Positions 24,414 through 33,354 of a stretch of DNA of 64,000 nt are shown piece by piece. Each line of letters begins with the position of its first letter. Positions within the stretch are counted from its first letter, which is position 1. Below the pieces are notes generated by a model. It was not told the origin of the DNA. It searched no databases and saw only the letters and a program-made list of their open reading frames with translations. The DNA comes from DAOVXM01 sp963746255 (GTDB taxonomy: Bacteria; Chloroflexota; Anaerolineae; Anaerolineales; UBA4823): positions 1,550,001-1,614,000 of the forward strand of contig CAVVAJ010000009.1 of assembly GCA_963746255.1 (NCBI GenBank). Reading direction: 5' to 3'. The translations under genes were made by a program, and so were the position numbers.

Positions 24414-25652
24414 ATGACAAACACGGTTGGCAAAAAGTTAAGCAGTGCGCGCACTGCCCAATCCCTATCCTTGGAGCACGCTTCCCAGGCTACACATATT
24501 CGCGTACATTACCTTGAGGCTTTAGAACAAGGGGAACTGGATCTTATACCTTCCCAAGCTCAAGCCCGCGGATTTCTTCGCTCATACGCCAGTTTTCTGG
24601 GGCTAGATTCCGAACAGATAGCGCTCGCCTCACAAGAGGTAGATGAACCAAGTTCCCCGGTAGAAGAACCCGCACGGGGGCAAACTCGCCCCAGCAAGTT
24701 TGAAGATGTGGATTCGGTTGAAGCTATACATATTGATATTGGCAACCATTTGCGCCAACAGCGTGAACAGCTTGGCTTATCAATCGAGGATGTAGAACGC
24801 CATACACACCTGCGTGTTCACTATTTGAAAGCATTGGAGGATGGCGATTTCACGGCGCTGCCATCCCCCGTACAAGGGCGAGGAATGCTCAGCAATTATG
24901 CTACCTTCCTCGGCCTTGATCCAGAACCGCTGTTGCTGCGTTTCGCTGAGGGGCTTCAGCTAGAGCTGCAGACAAAAAAGGCAGCCCAAGCTCCCACCCA
25001 ACCAAAAAGACGGACTACTCAACCTGTTTCGCGGTCACCCTCCCTTTTGCAGAAATTATTTTCGGCTGAATATCTGCTCGCCGCGTTTCTTGTTGTAGCT
25101 TTAGGGATTTTTACTGTGTGGGGGGCTGCGCGTATTTTTGCTATGCGTGAGGATACCGAACCTTCACCGACTGCGCCATCCATTGCAGATGTTCTCCTAG
25201 CACCGTCTACGCCAACACAGACCTATACCCCCGTACCACCAACCGCTACACTGCCGGTCTTAGCGCAGTTTGAAGGACGGACAGATGGCTTAGCAGAAGA
25301 GATAGCCGAAGATGGCGGTGATGGAGTGCGGGTGTACGTGACAATCCGTCAGCGTACCTGGACCCGGGTGATAGTAGATGGGGAGGTTGAGCTTGAGGGA
25401 CGTGTGCTGCCCGGAAATGCCTACCAGTTCACTGGCAACGATTACGTAGAGATATTAACCGGGAACGCAGCTGGTCTGCAGATATTTTATAATCAGCGCG
25501 ATTTTGGTCCCTTAGGTTTGTATGGTGAAGTCATTCGAGTTGTTTATACCTTGGATGGGATCCAAACTCCCACACCAACGGTCACGCCAACCCCCACCCG
25601 TACCTTGCGCCCAAGCAGTACACCGTTGGTGACGGCTACTAGCGGGAACTAG
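24414..25652 (+). CDS. RodZ-like protein with two helix-turn-helix domains
   Basis: This 412-aa membrane protein has two HTH_25 domains (about residues 5-70 and 110-180), each with the RVHYLxALExGxxxxLPS(P)xQxRGxLxxYAxFLGLD signature. One transmembrane helix follows (about 215-240, LLAAFLVVALGIF), then a Pro/Thr-rich linker and a DUF4115-like beta domain (WTRVIVDGEVELEGRVLPG), and finally a PTPT-rich tail. E. coli RodZ has a single HTH and anchors MreB in rod-shape maintenance; the duplication of the HTH is unusual. I chose ATG 24414 rather than the upstream TTG 24387 because the latter lies in the terminator tail. Confidence 0.8.
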   Translation: MTNTVGKKLSSARTAQSLSLEHASQATHIRVHYLEALEQGELDLIPSQAQARGFLRSYASFLGLDSEQIALASQEVDEPSSPVEEPARGQTRPSKFEDVDSVEAIHIDIGNHLRQQREQLGLSIEDVERHTHLRVHYLKALEDGDFTALPSPVQGRGMLSNYATFLGLDPEPLLLRFAEGLQLELQTKKAAQAPTQPKRRTTQPVSRSPSLLQKLFSAEYLLAAFLVVALGIFTVWGAARIFAMREDTEPSPTAPSIADVLLAPSTPTQTYTPVPPTATLPVLAQFEGRTDGLAEEIAEDGGDGVRVYVTIRQRTWTRVIVDGEVELEGRVLPGNAYQFTGNDYVEILTGNAAGLQIFYNQRDFGPLGLYGEVIRVVYTLDGIQTPTPTVTPTPTRTLRPSSTPLVTATSGN

Positions 25653-25829
25653 TGTTCCATCAAATGTGATTTTATAACAAGAGTAGAGGTAGACGGAACA
25701 CTTTAAGCTTTGTCAAGGGCGTTTGAACTTGGATATCATATGATAATTCCATCCTTGAGAAAGCACTAGTGTGCTCCGGTACAGATCGCAATAATCATAA
25801 TTGATTATATAAGGGAATTATTACAAACG

Positions 25830-27203
25830 ATGGGTAAAGAATCATTTCACGTGGTCACCTTAGGGTGTGCGAAAAATATTGTTGATTCAGAGTCGATGGC
25901 ACAGTTAATGGCAGCGTCGGGGTATCTTTTTGCCGAGAGTCCCGAAACGGCTGATGTCATGATTGTCAATACTTGCGGCTTCATTGGTCCAGCGAAAGAC
26001 GAGTCCCTTAAGGTTTTGGATGAATTGGCAGCTCAAAAACGCCCAGACCAGGTTTTGATCGCGGCAGGCTGCCTCACTCAGCGCTATGGCAGCGAAATTG
26101 CTAATCAGGTGCCTGGCATTGATGGCATCCTCGGTACAAGACGCTGGATGGATATTGTGTCGGTCGTACAGCAGCTGCGCGATAGCCACCACCCAGAACC
26201 ACTCTATCACTTGCCAAATACGACCTCTGTGGGCAGTGATGAAAGAGGTGCCTACCGATTTGCCATTCAAGGCGTGAGTGCCTATATTAAAATCGCTGAC
26301 GGCTGCCGGCGACCATGTGCGTTTTGCGCGATACCCTTAATCAAAGGGACTGCTGTCAGCCGGCCATTGGATGCAATCTTGGATGAAGCACGCTATTTGC
26401 GCGACCAAGGTATCCGCGAAATTATTCTAATTGCCCAGGATACAACTGATTTTGGCCATGACTTGGGGATAAGAAATGGCCTGGCGCTCTTGCTTGAAAA
26501 ACTCGTTTCAGCAGTTCCAGACGTCGATTGGCTGCGAGTTATGTATGCTTATCCGGGATATGTAACCGAGCGCTTGATTGAAGTAATGGCAACTCATCAA
26601 CAAGTGCTCCCATACCTGGATATTCCGCTTCAGCATGCCCATCCAGCAGTACTGCGCCGTATGCGCCGTCCAGGCAATGTCGATTGGGTTTACCGCACAC
26701 TTGAGAGTATGCGCCAAGCGATGCCGAACTTAGCTTTACGGACAACATTTATCGTCGGTTATCCCGGCGAAACAGAGGCAGAGTTCCAAACCCTGCTGGA
26801 TTTCATCCGTTCAATTCGCTTTGATCGTGTGGGCGCCTTCCAGTTTTCCTTCGAAGCTGGTACCTCAAGTGAAGTCTTAGGTGATCCAATCCCAACTGAA
26901 ATCAAGACAGAGCGCTGGGAGCGGCTAATGAGTTTACAGCAGCAGATATCATTAGAACGAAACCAGGCATTCGTTGGCAAGCAGCTTGACGTGCTGATTG
27001 AAGGGCAAGGTGTACTCGAGGACGAACAAGGGGGGCAATCTAGCGAGCAGATTTCTCTGGGCCGCTCCTATCGTGATGCCCCTGAAATTGATGGCATGGT
27101 GATTATCGAAGGTGCTGCCCCGATTGGTGAGATTGTCCGGGTAGGCATCAATGGTGCCATGGTTTATGATCTGTCTGGGAAATTGGAATCAACTACACAA
27201 TGA
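25830..27203 (+). CDS. rimO: Ribosomal protein uS12 methylthiotransferase RimO
   Basis: A 457-aa radical-SAM methylthiotransferase adding a methylthio group to an Asp of ribosomal protein S12. The N-terminal UPF0004 domain holds three cluster cysteines (TLGCAKN, VNTCGF, AAGCLTQ). The radical-SAM motif is CRRPCAFC (C-x3-C-x2-C), followed by the family IP. A C-terminal TRAM domain starts near residue 385. It heads a run with the HAL2-like phosphatase gene 11 bp downstream. Confidence 0.93.
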   Translation: MGKESFHVVTLGCAKNIVDSESMAQLMAASGYLFAESPETADVMIVNTCGFIGPAKDESLKVLDELAAQKRPDQVLIAAGCLTQRYGSEIANQVPGIDGILGTRRWMDIVSVVQQLRDSHHPEPLYHLPNTTSVGSDERGAYRFAIQGVSAYIKIADGCRRPCAFCAIPLIKGTAVSRPLDAILDEARYLRDQGIREIILIAQDTTDFGHDLGIRNGLALLLEKLVSAVPDVDWLRVMYAYPGYVTERLIEVMATHQQVLPYLDIPLQHAHPAVLRRMRRPGNVDWVYRTLESMRQAMPNLALRTTFIVGYPGETEAEFQTLLDFIRSIRFDRVGAFQFSFEAGTSSEVLGDPIPTEIKTERWERLMSLQQQISLERNQAFVGKQLDVLIEGQGVLEDEQGGQSSEQISLGRSYRDAPEIDGMVIIEGAAPIGEIVRVGINGAMVYDLSGKLESTTQ

Positions 27204-27214
27204 TGGATGGATAA

Positions 27215-28207
27215 ATGCTGGATTTAAACAGTAAAGAGATGAGCTTCGCTTTGGATGTGGTCGCAGAGGCTTCTGAATTGGTTCAGCGCGTGCAATCTGA
27301 AATGGTTAGCTCGACGCTTACGAAAGATGATCGTTCGCCTGTCACGATAGCTGATTTCGCCTCACAAGCCTTGGTGGCAGCTCGTTTGGCAGCGGCATTC
27401 CCGGATGACAGCTTGGTTGGCGAGGAAGATGCATCCGCTCTGCGCACTCCGGCAGAACGGGATAGATTGGAGCAAATTTCTCGTTTTGTGGCCGATTATC
27501 ACCCCCAAGCTGCTCCTGAAAAAGTAGCTGCATGGATTGATCGGGGAAACGCCGCCCCCTCGGGCCGTTTTTGGACGCTTGATCCTATTGACGGCACGAA
27601 GGGATTTTTGCGTGGTGAGCAGTATGTCGTTGCCTTAGCACTGATTATTGATGGCGTGGCGAGGATTGGCGTTCTGGGCTGCCCCAACTTGCGGGATGGA
27701 TATATGCCATATATCGGTGGTCCAGGTTCGCTGCTTGGTGCCCAGCAAGGTAAAGGAACATGGCTAAAGCCTTTATCCGGGTCGACTGTTTTTGAGCGAT
27801 TGCATGTATCTCAACAAAGTGCTCCACAGCAAGCCAGGTTGTTGCGGTCTTATGAATCCGGACATACAAATACAGACCAGATTGATGAGTTTGTACAGTA
27901 TATCGGCATTGAGGCTGATCCGGTGCGTATGGACAGCCAGGCGAAATATGCTGTATTAGCAGCTGGGCAAGGAGATTTGCTGTTGCGGCTGCTTTCGCCG
28001 TCGAATCCCAATTACCGGGAAAAAATTTGGGACCAGGCTGCTGGCTCGCTGATTGTCCAGGAGGCTGGAGGCCGGATAACAGATTTGGATGGAAAAGCCT
28101 TGGATTTCAGCGCAGGGCGGACTCTGGCAGCCAACCGTGGCGTCATTGCCTCCAATTCTCTCCTGCACGAAATCGCTTTAGCGGGCTTGCGCAAAATTCA
28201 GGCGTAA
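27215..28207 (+). CDS. 3'(2'),5'-bisphosphate nucleotidase (HAL2-like)
   Basis: A 330-aa inositol monophosphatase-superfamily enzyme. Metal-site motifs are visible in order: DDRSPVTIADFASQ, GEEDAS, DPIDGTKGFLRG (the long form typical of HAL2/PAP phosphatases), and WDQAAGSLIVQEAGG. It would hydrolyse 3'-phosphoadenosine 5'-phosphate to AMP, removing a by-product of sulfotransfer. No sulfate-assimilation gene is adjacent. It may form an operon with rimO. Confidence 0.85.
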   Translation: MLDLNSKEMSFALDVVAEASELVQRVQSEMVSSTLTKDDRSPVTIADFASQALVAARLAAAFPDDSLVGEEDASALRTPAERDRLEQISRFVADYHPQAAPEKVAAWIDRGNAAPSGRFWTLDPIDGTKGFLRGEQYVVALALIIDGVARIGVLGCPNLRDGYMPYIGGPGSLLGAQQGKGTWLKPLSGSTVFERLHVSQQSAPQQARLLRSYESGHTNTDQIDEFVQYIGIEADPVRMDSQAKYAVLAAGQGDLLLRLLSPSNPNYREKIWDQAAGSLIVQEAGGRITDLDGKALDFSAGRTLAANRGVIASNSLLHEIALAGLRKIQA

Positions 28208-28247
28208 ATAATGTCCATGGCAATCATCCAATATCTTCCATAAAGAG

Positions 28248-29789
28248 ATGTCCCGCGCCGATCGCGTTTCCTTAATCCTGAGCATTATCGCAGTGTTACT
28301 AAGCTACTTTGTAGCTGTGCGAGTTTTCGAGGCCATTCCGCACATCGAGGATGAGATAGCTTTTGCCTGGCAGGCACGCCTGATTGCGGATGGCAAACTT
28401 AAGATCGATTCCCCCGCTCACGCTAAAAGTTTTTTGATTCCTTTCGTAGTTGACCACGATGGGAAGCGGTTTGCGAAGTATCCATTGGGCTGGCCGACAT
28501 TGATGGGCGTTGGCGTCGCCCTGGGTATGCGGACGATCGTTAATCCACTGTTGGCAGGTCTCGCAGTATGGTTGACATACCGTTTGGGGAAAAAGGTCTT
28601 CGGTGAGATTGTGGGTACCCTGGCGGCATTGTTGACGGTCACCTCCCCATTTTTTATGATGAACTCCGGTTCCTTGTTGTCTCATCCATTCGGATTGGTA
28701 TTGAGCACAGCTTTCGCTTTGTCCTGGCTTGATGCATGGAGTAGACCGGAAAACCCTGCCTCAGCACGGGATAAGATAGCACTCGTTGCTGCTGCGGGGA
28801 TGATGGGTGTTTTGATCCTGACACGTCCTTTGACGGCTGTAGCTGTTTCCATCCCGTTCATCATTCACGGTTTCTACTTGTTTTTGCGCGGCAATACAGC
28901 TTATCGAAAACGCCTGCTTGCATTCTTGGGAACCATTCTGGCATTCATGGGCTTGCATTTCCTGTGGCAGTATGCCGTCACGGGTGATCCTACTGTAAAT
29001 CCTTATACGTTGTGGTGGGAGTATGACCGAATCGGTTTTGGCCCCGCTGTCGGACGTGCCGAGGGTGGTCATTCATTGAGCCAAGCTTGGACAAACACCA
29101 AGTTCAGCATCTGGGTTGGCAGGCATGACTTATTTGGTTGGCTCGGTTACTCGTGGATTTTCTTACCGTTCGGGTTGATCGCGATCCTGAGGTGCCGGAA
29201 TTGGCGGGGCTTGATGATCGCCTGTGTGCTGCCAAGTTTGGTGCTCATGTACATGGCTTATTGGATTGGCTCGTGGCTGTATGGCCCACGGTATTTTTAC
29301 GAAGGATTATTTAGTCTAACCCTAGTCAGCGCAGCAGGGATTGCTTGGTTAGCGGGTTGGCCTGTTCTTCCCGGTTTGCCGTGGAAAACGTACACGGGTT
29401 GGCAGCGCGCCAGACCGCTGCTGGTGACAGGGCTCGTGGCTGTGTTAATTAGTACAAACTTGATATTCTATACCCCCCGGCGACTGGCAGGTTTGCAGGG
29501 TTTATACACGATTTCCCGGTCGAGGTTAACCCCATTTTCAACGGCTGAAGCCCAGGGTCTGACCCCCGCTCTCGTCATCGTGCATCCTGAACGCTGGATG
29601 TCATATGGGGCGTTGTTAGAGCTGCAGAGTCCTTACCTGGATACCCCCTTTATTTTTGCTATGAGCCGTGGAACTGCGAGCGACCAAGCGCTGATCGCTG
29701 ATTATTCCGATCGCACTGTGATCCATTACTATCCTGATGAACCGTATGTTTTTTATGGCAGGCCCCGTCCGACAGGGGGGCAAGATTAG
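28248..29789 (+). CDS. GT39/ArnT-like multispanning glycosyltransferase
   Basis: This 513-aa integral membrane protein has about ten hydrophobic helices. The first luminal loop reads HIEDEIAFAWQA, resembling the acidic catalytic motif of Pmt/ArnT-type (GT-C) enzymes. WQYAVTGDPTVNPY and a soluble C-terminal part follow. Such enzymes use polyprenyl-phosphate sugars to modify proteins, lipids or cell-surface glycans. There are no close glycan genes, so the substrate is unknown. Confidence 0.65.
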   Translation: MSRADRVSLILSIIAVLLSYFVAVRVFEAIPHIEDEIAFAWQARLIADGKLKIDSPAHAKSFLIPFVVDHDGKRFAKYPLGWPTLMGVGVALGMRTIVNPLLAGLAVWLTYRLGKKVFGEIVGTLAALLTVTSPFFMMNSGSLLSHPFGLVLSTAFALSWLDAWSRPENPASARDKIALVAAAGMMGVLILTRPLTAVAVSIPFIIHGFYLFLRGNTAYRKRLLAFLGTILAFMGLHFLWQYAVTGDPTVNPYTLWWEYDRIGFGPAVGRAEGGHSLSQAWTNTKFSIWVGRHDLFGWLGYSWIFLPFGLIAILRCRNWRGLMIACVLPSLVLMYMAYWIGSWLYGPRYFYEGLFSLTLVSAAGIAWLAGWPVLPGLPWKTYTGWQRARPLLVTGLVAVLISTNLIFYTPRRLAGLQGLYTISRSRLTPFSTAEAQGLTPALVIVHPERWMSYGALLELQSPYLDTPFIFAMSRGTASDQALIADYSDRTVIHYYPDEPYVFYGRPRPTGGQD

Positions 29790-29811
29790 TTATCCCGCTA
29801 ATTGGTCCCGT

Positions 29812-30318
29812 TTAAGCCGCTCGCGCCAAGGCAGTCAAAGCCAATATTAGCACGCCAAGAAGTAGGTTTAAATTGATAATCGCTTGTTCTCTTTGTTGAA
29901 GCAGGGCCGACTCCGGAGACTCAATTCCTTGGGCTTTCTTCAGCGCTGTTCTCTGAATCCTCGGCAAAAGCCCCCACGTCAGGTAGGCGCTGATGATCAC
30001 CATGAGCAAGAATGCGATATGCTTTAGCAGCATAACAAGCGACCAGCGGTTATCTATTGCCAAAAAACCCTGGTAGTTCGAGTTTGCGCTCAGTTGGAAC
30101 ATCCCCGTAGCCATCAAAATCATAAGACTCAACCAGGCCAATGGATTGAGCCTTTTCTGGATCACGGCCAGGAGATCCGCATAGGCAGTAAAGTCGAGGG
30201 ACCTGTGAGCCGCAGGGAGCACCAGCAGCGCCAGTGCGCATAATCCCCCAATCCAAATCACTGTTGCCAGCATATGCAGCCAATATGCGATGCTCAATGC
30301 CCAATAAGGGGTGTTCAT
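29812..30318 (-). CDS. CopD-like four-helix membrane protein
   Basis: This 168-aa protein has four predicted membrane helices and the pattern WLHMLATVIWIGGLCALALLV, with conserved His residues also near residue 100 (MLLKHIAFLLMV). This resembles the CopD family of copper-resistance or haem-like membrane proteins. Function in copper handling is not shown by context. It overlaps the upstream TPR gene by an ATGA junction, so translation is coupled. Confidence 0.65.
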   Translation of the reverse strand: MNTPYWALSIAYWLHMLATVIWIGGLCALALLVLPAAHRSLDFTAYADLLAVIQKRLNPLAWLSLMILMATGMFQLSANSNYQGFLAIDNRWSLVMLLKHIAFLLMVIISAYLTWGLLPRIQRTALKKAQGIESPESALLQQREQAIINLNLLLGVLILALTALARAA

Positions 30319-31721
30319 GTGCCTGGTGTCGGGGAGGGCTGTTGACCAGGTTGTTCTGTGGCTGTAGGTTCTGGAACTGGTGTGGCGGTTGGTTCCGCGG
30401 GTGGAGCTGTGGTGGCCGTGGGCTCAACCACAGGCGGTACTGTCGGTGTGGGATTCTCAACAGTAGGTGGTGTAGTGGGCGTTGGTTCACTTTGCTGAGG
30501 AGGTTGTTCGCTGCTTTCACCCTCATCCGAGCATTTTGTAACGATAAATACATATTTTTCCTGCACGAGCTCGTCTGTTCCCAACGAGAGCGATGTCTCA
30601 TATTGAATTCTTGCCGCGCACCAATCTTCGTTGTCTGCCAGGAAATCACCGTACCCAATTAACGCGATCCGGTAGCGTTCGGTAGCGGTCCACCCCGAAC
30701 CATCCCGCAGGTTTGGGAGAGCGGGAGCTACCTGGGCGAAAAAGTAGACGGCCTGGCCCCAATCAATCTCCCAAAAGCTTGCTCCGGTGATATAGAGACG
30801 TGACCAGGTCAGATACCCTTTGGCATCCGCGTCCAATGGTCCAATTTGTTCTGCCTGGGTGAGGTCATAGATGCCGCCTTCGAGATTACCGTCTTTTAAG
30901 ATTTTGTCTTTGCCGCGATTGCGGTAGGCTACATAGAGCATATCGTCAATCCAGACCGGCTGATAATTTGGGTCTGCTTTGCGTAGGGAAAGCAATGTAT
31001 TGACCGCGTTCGTCCAGTCCTGATTCGCCAGATCCGTCTGTGCTTGAACAAAGAGATCCTCAACCCCGCGCATATCCGGTGTTGCTGTGATGGTCGGGGT
31101 TGGTTTTTGAGTTGGTGTGGCGGTTGTATTTATTTCTAATAAAACAAGGGCAAGCTGCTCGGTAACGCCCGGATAATTTGGGTTGATCTGGATGACATAT
31201 TCAAAGCGTTGTCTCGCCAGGTCATAGTGCTTGGCTTCCATGTCAAGCATGCCGAGGGCATACTGCTCGTCTGCGACTGCGGAAACCTGGGTTGCTTCCG
31301 CGCTCTTCCGGTCTGAAATTCCACTTTGGTACCCGGCAAAAGTGCTGCTTGCGGCGATCAGCAGCACGCCGAGTACTCCGATCACAGCCAACCATTTTAT
31401 AGGAAAGGTTTTTTTTGCTGAGAAATCCGGATCTACATCAATAGGTGGGCTACCAGGAGGCGTTCCGGTGTTGAACGGTGCATCTGCGTTACTGTCCAGA
31501 TTTTCTAGAGGCTGGTTGTCGCCGGGATGGATTGTGGCCTCGAAACCTGAGTCGGGCTCGTCATCCATGTCGGTTGCGAGTGGTACTGTCTGTCCTAAAT
31601 CAGAGCGTCCTATGGTTTCGGATGTGTCCACTGGGCACGTTAAACCGAGATCGGCGGCATCATTTGAGCTATTACCATCGATCTGGTTGGGTTGTGTTTG
31701 CGATAAATCGTCATTTTGCAT
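30315..31721 (-). CDS. Membrane-anchored TPR protein with Pro/Thr-rich tail
   Basis: From ATG 31721 it has 468 residues: an acidic cytoplasmic N-terminus (about 105 aa), one transmembrane helix (KWLAVIGVLGVLLIAAS), TPR-like helices (for example YALGMLDMEAKHYDLARQRFEYVIQINPNYPG), a short PTPT linker, more helical repeats, and a 75-residue tail rich in Pro, Thr and Glu. A TATAAT ends seven bases before this ATG, so I prefer it to the ATG at 31730, which overlaps the box. Function is unknown; the architecture recurs twice more in this window. Confidence 0.7.
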   Translation of the reverse strand: MQNDDLSQTQPNQIDGNSSNDAADLGLTCPVDTSETIGRSDLGQTVPLATDMDDEPDSGFEATIHPGDNQPLENLDSNADAPFNTGTPPGSPPIDVDPDFSAKKTFPIKWLAVIGVLGVLLIAASSTFAGYQSGISDRKSAEATQVSAVADEQYALGMLDMEAKHYDLARQRFEYVIQINPNYPGVTEQLALVLLEINTTATPTQKPTPTITATPDMRGVEDLFVQAQTDLANQDWTNAVNTLLSLRKADPNYQPVWIDDMLYVAYRNRGKDKILKDGNLEGGIYDLTQAEQIGPLDADAKGYLTWSRLYITGASFWEIDWGQAVYFFAQVAPALPNLRDGSGWTATERYRIALIGYGDFLADNEDWCAARIQYETSLSLGTDELVQEKYVFIVTKCSDEGESSEQPPQQSEPTPTTPPTVENPTPTVPPVVEPTATTAPPAEPTATPVPEPTATEQPGQQPSPTPGT

Positions 31722-31728
31722 GCGCACC

Positions 31729-31758
31729 ATTATACCGCAGAGGGGTTTTCTCTGTTAA
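31729..31758 (-). promoter_or_regulatory. Promoter of the TPR gene, leaderless arrangement
   Basis: TTAACA (31758-31753) and TATAAT (31734-31729) are spaced 18 bp on the minus strand. The -10 ends seven bases before the ATG at 31721. It is divergent from the thioesterase promoter. Confidence 0.65.
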
Positions 31759-31791
31759 CATACCGGTACTGCCGGGTCGCCAACGAAAGTG

Positions 31792-31797
31792 TATAAT
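31792..31797 (+). promoter_or_regulatory. -10 box of the thioesterase gene, leaderless arrangement
   Basis: TATAAT ends six bases before ATG 31804. The -35 region (31769-31774) is a poor match. No ribosome-binding site can fit between the expected start of transcription and the ATG. Confidence 0.55.
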
Positions 31798-31803
31798 TTT
31801 ATT

Positions 31804-32229
31804 ATGACTGATTTCCGCTTTTACCATCCGATAGAAGTCCGTTATGGCGACCTTGACCCACAAGGACACCTCAACAACGCGAAATTCCTGACATATATGG
31901 AGCAAGCCCGGGTGAATTTCGTGCGGCATCTGGGTTTGTGGAGCGGCGGCTCATTTTTTGATTTTGGGTTTATCCTAGCTGAAGTCCAGGTGACCTTCCT
32001 CAGCCCCATTCATTTTGGACACCAGGTTCAGGTTGGTGTGCGTGCAACCCGCCTCGGTCAAAAAAGCCTAGACATGGAATATCAAATCACTGAGCGCCAG
32101 ACAGGGGAGTTGTTTGCGACCGGAAAGAGTGTGCTTGTAGCTTACGATTATCACGTTGGGAAGACCGTCCCAATACCAGCGGATTGGCGCCAGGCAATGA
32201 AGGAATTCGACAGCCTGCCCGGGGAATAA
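31804..32229 (+). CDS. Acyl-CoA thioesterase, hotdog fold (4HBT family)
   Basis: A 141-aa hotdog-fold protein with the active-site motif VRYGDLDPQGHLNNAKFLTYMEQAR (Asp, then HxNN) of YbgC/FadM-type thioesterases. It hydrolyses acyl-CoA or acyl-ACP thioesters. Start at ATG 31804 is set by the promoter position; a GTG at 31789 overlaps the -10 box. The next gene starts 32 bp downstream. Confidence 0.88.
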   Translation: MTDFRFYHPIEVRYGDLDPQGHLNNAKFLTYMEQARVNFVRHLGLWSGGSFFDFGFILAEVQVTFLSPIHFGHQVQVGVRATRLGQKSLDMEYQITERQTGELFATGKSVLVAYDYHVGKTVPIPADWRQAMKEFDSLPGE

Positions 32230-32261
32230 TCTATTGAATTTTATCGTACATCGGATATGGA

Positions 32262-33323
32262 GTGATGATGTCTCTACCTGAGATTAACAACGAATACCTG
32301 CTAAAAACGCTAATCCGCATACTCAATATACCCAGCCCGACCGGATATACAGAGGATATGGTCGATTTCCTGGTGCAGGGTATCGAGGGGTGGGTTCACT
32401 CCGGTTTATCCACCCATCGCACTCATAAAGGGGCGTTGGTTGTCACCTGGGTAGGAGAGTGCATTGACCGACCACGGGCGCTCACCGCTCATATAGACAC
32501 CCTTGGAGGGATGGTCAAAGAGGTTAAGCCAAACGGGCGCTTGAAACTTACCAATATCGGTTCATTTGCCTGGAACACCACCGAAGGTGAGGGGTGTACG
32601 ATAATCTCGTCCAACGGGAACACCCAACGCGGCAGCTTCTTGCTCAGTAGGGCTTCCTCCCATGTTTATGGCACCAAGGTAGGAAAAATCAAGCGCGATG
32701 CAGGTAATATGGAAGTGCGTATCGATGCAAGGACAACAACTGCGGAAGAAACCCGGTCGTTGGGGATCGAAGTTGGCGATTTTGTGAGTTTTGACCCGCG
32801 AGTTGAGCAAACAGATGGGTTTATCCGCTCTCGACACCTAGATGACAAAGCGGGTGTGGCTTGCATATTGGCAGCTCTCTGGGCGATGACTGCGGCTCAT
32901 GTACGACCAGCCCAAACAACAACATTTCACTTCAGCAACTACGAAGAAGTTGGCCACGGCGCAGCAGCTGGCTTACCTGCCGACTTGGCAGAGTTGGTTG
33001 CAGTCGATATGGCGGCCATTGGTGAGGGTCAGGCCTCCGACGAATTTCATGCCACGATCTGCGTGAAGGATTCGGGGGGTCCATACCATCATGACCTGAG
33101 CAATCGCCTGCGCAGTCTGGCTGACAAGTATGAGATTCCCTATAAGGTTGATATATACCCATATTATGGATCAGATGGCGAGGCTTACTGGCGAGCAGGT
33201 GGAAATGTCGCAGTTGCCCTAATTGGACCAGGTGTGGATGCGTCGCACAATTATGAGCGCACCCATGTCGAATCCTTAATTGCTACCACGAATTGGATCA
33301 TGGCGTATTTATTGGACTCATGA
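32262..33323 (+). CDS. M42 family metallopeptidase
   Basis: A 353-aa dinuclear metal aminopeptidase of the M42 (tetrahedral aminopeptidase/FrvX) family. Metal and catalytic motifs: ALTAHIDTLGG, RHLDDKAGVA, NYEEVGHG, and a late DASHNYERTH. It probably trims peptides in the cytoplasm, although some homologues are annotated as endoglucanases. It is followed on the same strand by the LLM oxidoreductase gene. Confidence 0.88.
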   Translation: MMMSLPEINNEYLLKTLIRILNIPSPTGYTEDMVDFLVQGIEGWVHSGLSTHRTHKGALVVTWVGECIDRPRALTAHIDTLGGMVKEVKPNGRLKLTNIGSFAWNTTEGEGCTIISSNGNTQRGSFLLSRASSHVYGTKVGKIKRDAGNMEVRIDARTTTAEETRSLGIEVGDFVSFDPRVEQTDGFIRSRHLDDKAGVACILAALWAMTAAHVRPAQTTTFHFSNYEEVGHGAAAGLPADLAELVAVDMAAIGEGQASDEFHATICVKDSGGPYHHDLSNRLRSLADKYEIPYKVDIYPYYGSDGEAYWRAGGNVAVALIGPGVDASHNYERTHVESLIATTNWIMAYLLDS

Positions 33324-33354
33324 GTCGAACAGAGCCGCAACCGGAGTTAATTCT

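Noticed and set aside
25560..25650. Repetitive ACC/CCC-rich DNA near the RodZ-like 3' end as a tandem repeat or CRISPR-like array
   Set aside because: It encodes a Pro/Thr-rich protein linker with irregular codons, not spaced repeats.
25652..25710. Distant 8-bp repeat AGTGTTCC/GGAACACT after the RodZ-like gene as a terminator
   Set aside because: The loop is about 40 bases long and the U-run is short, so it was not called.
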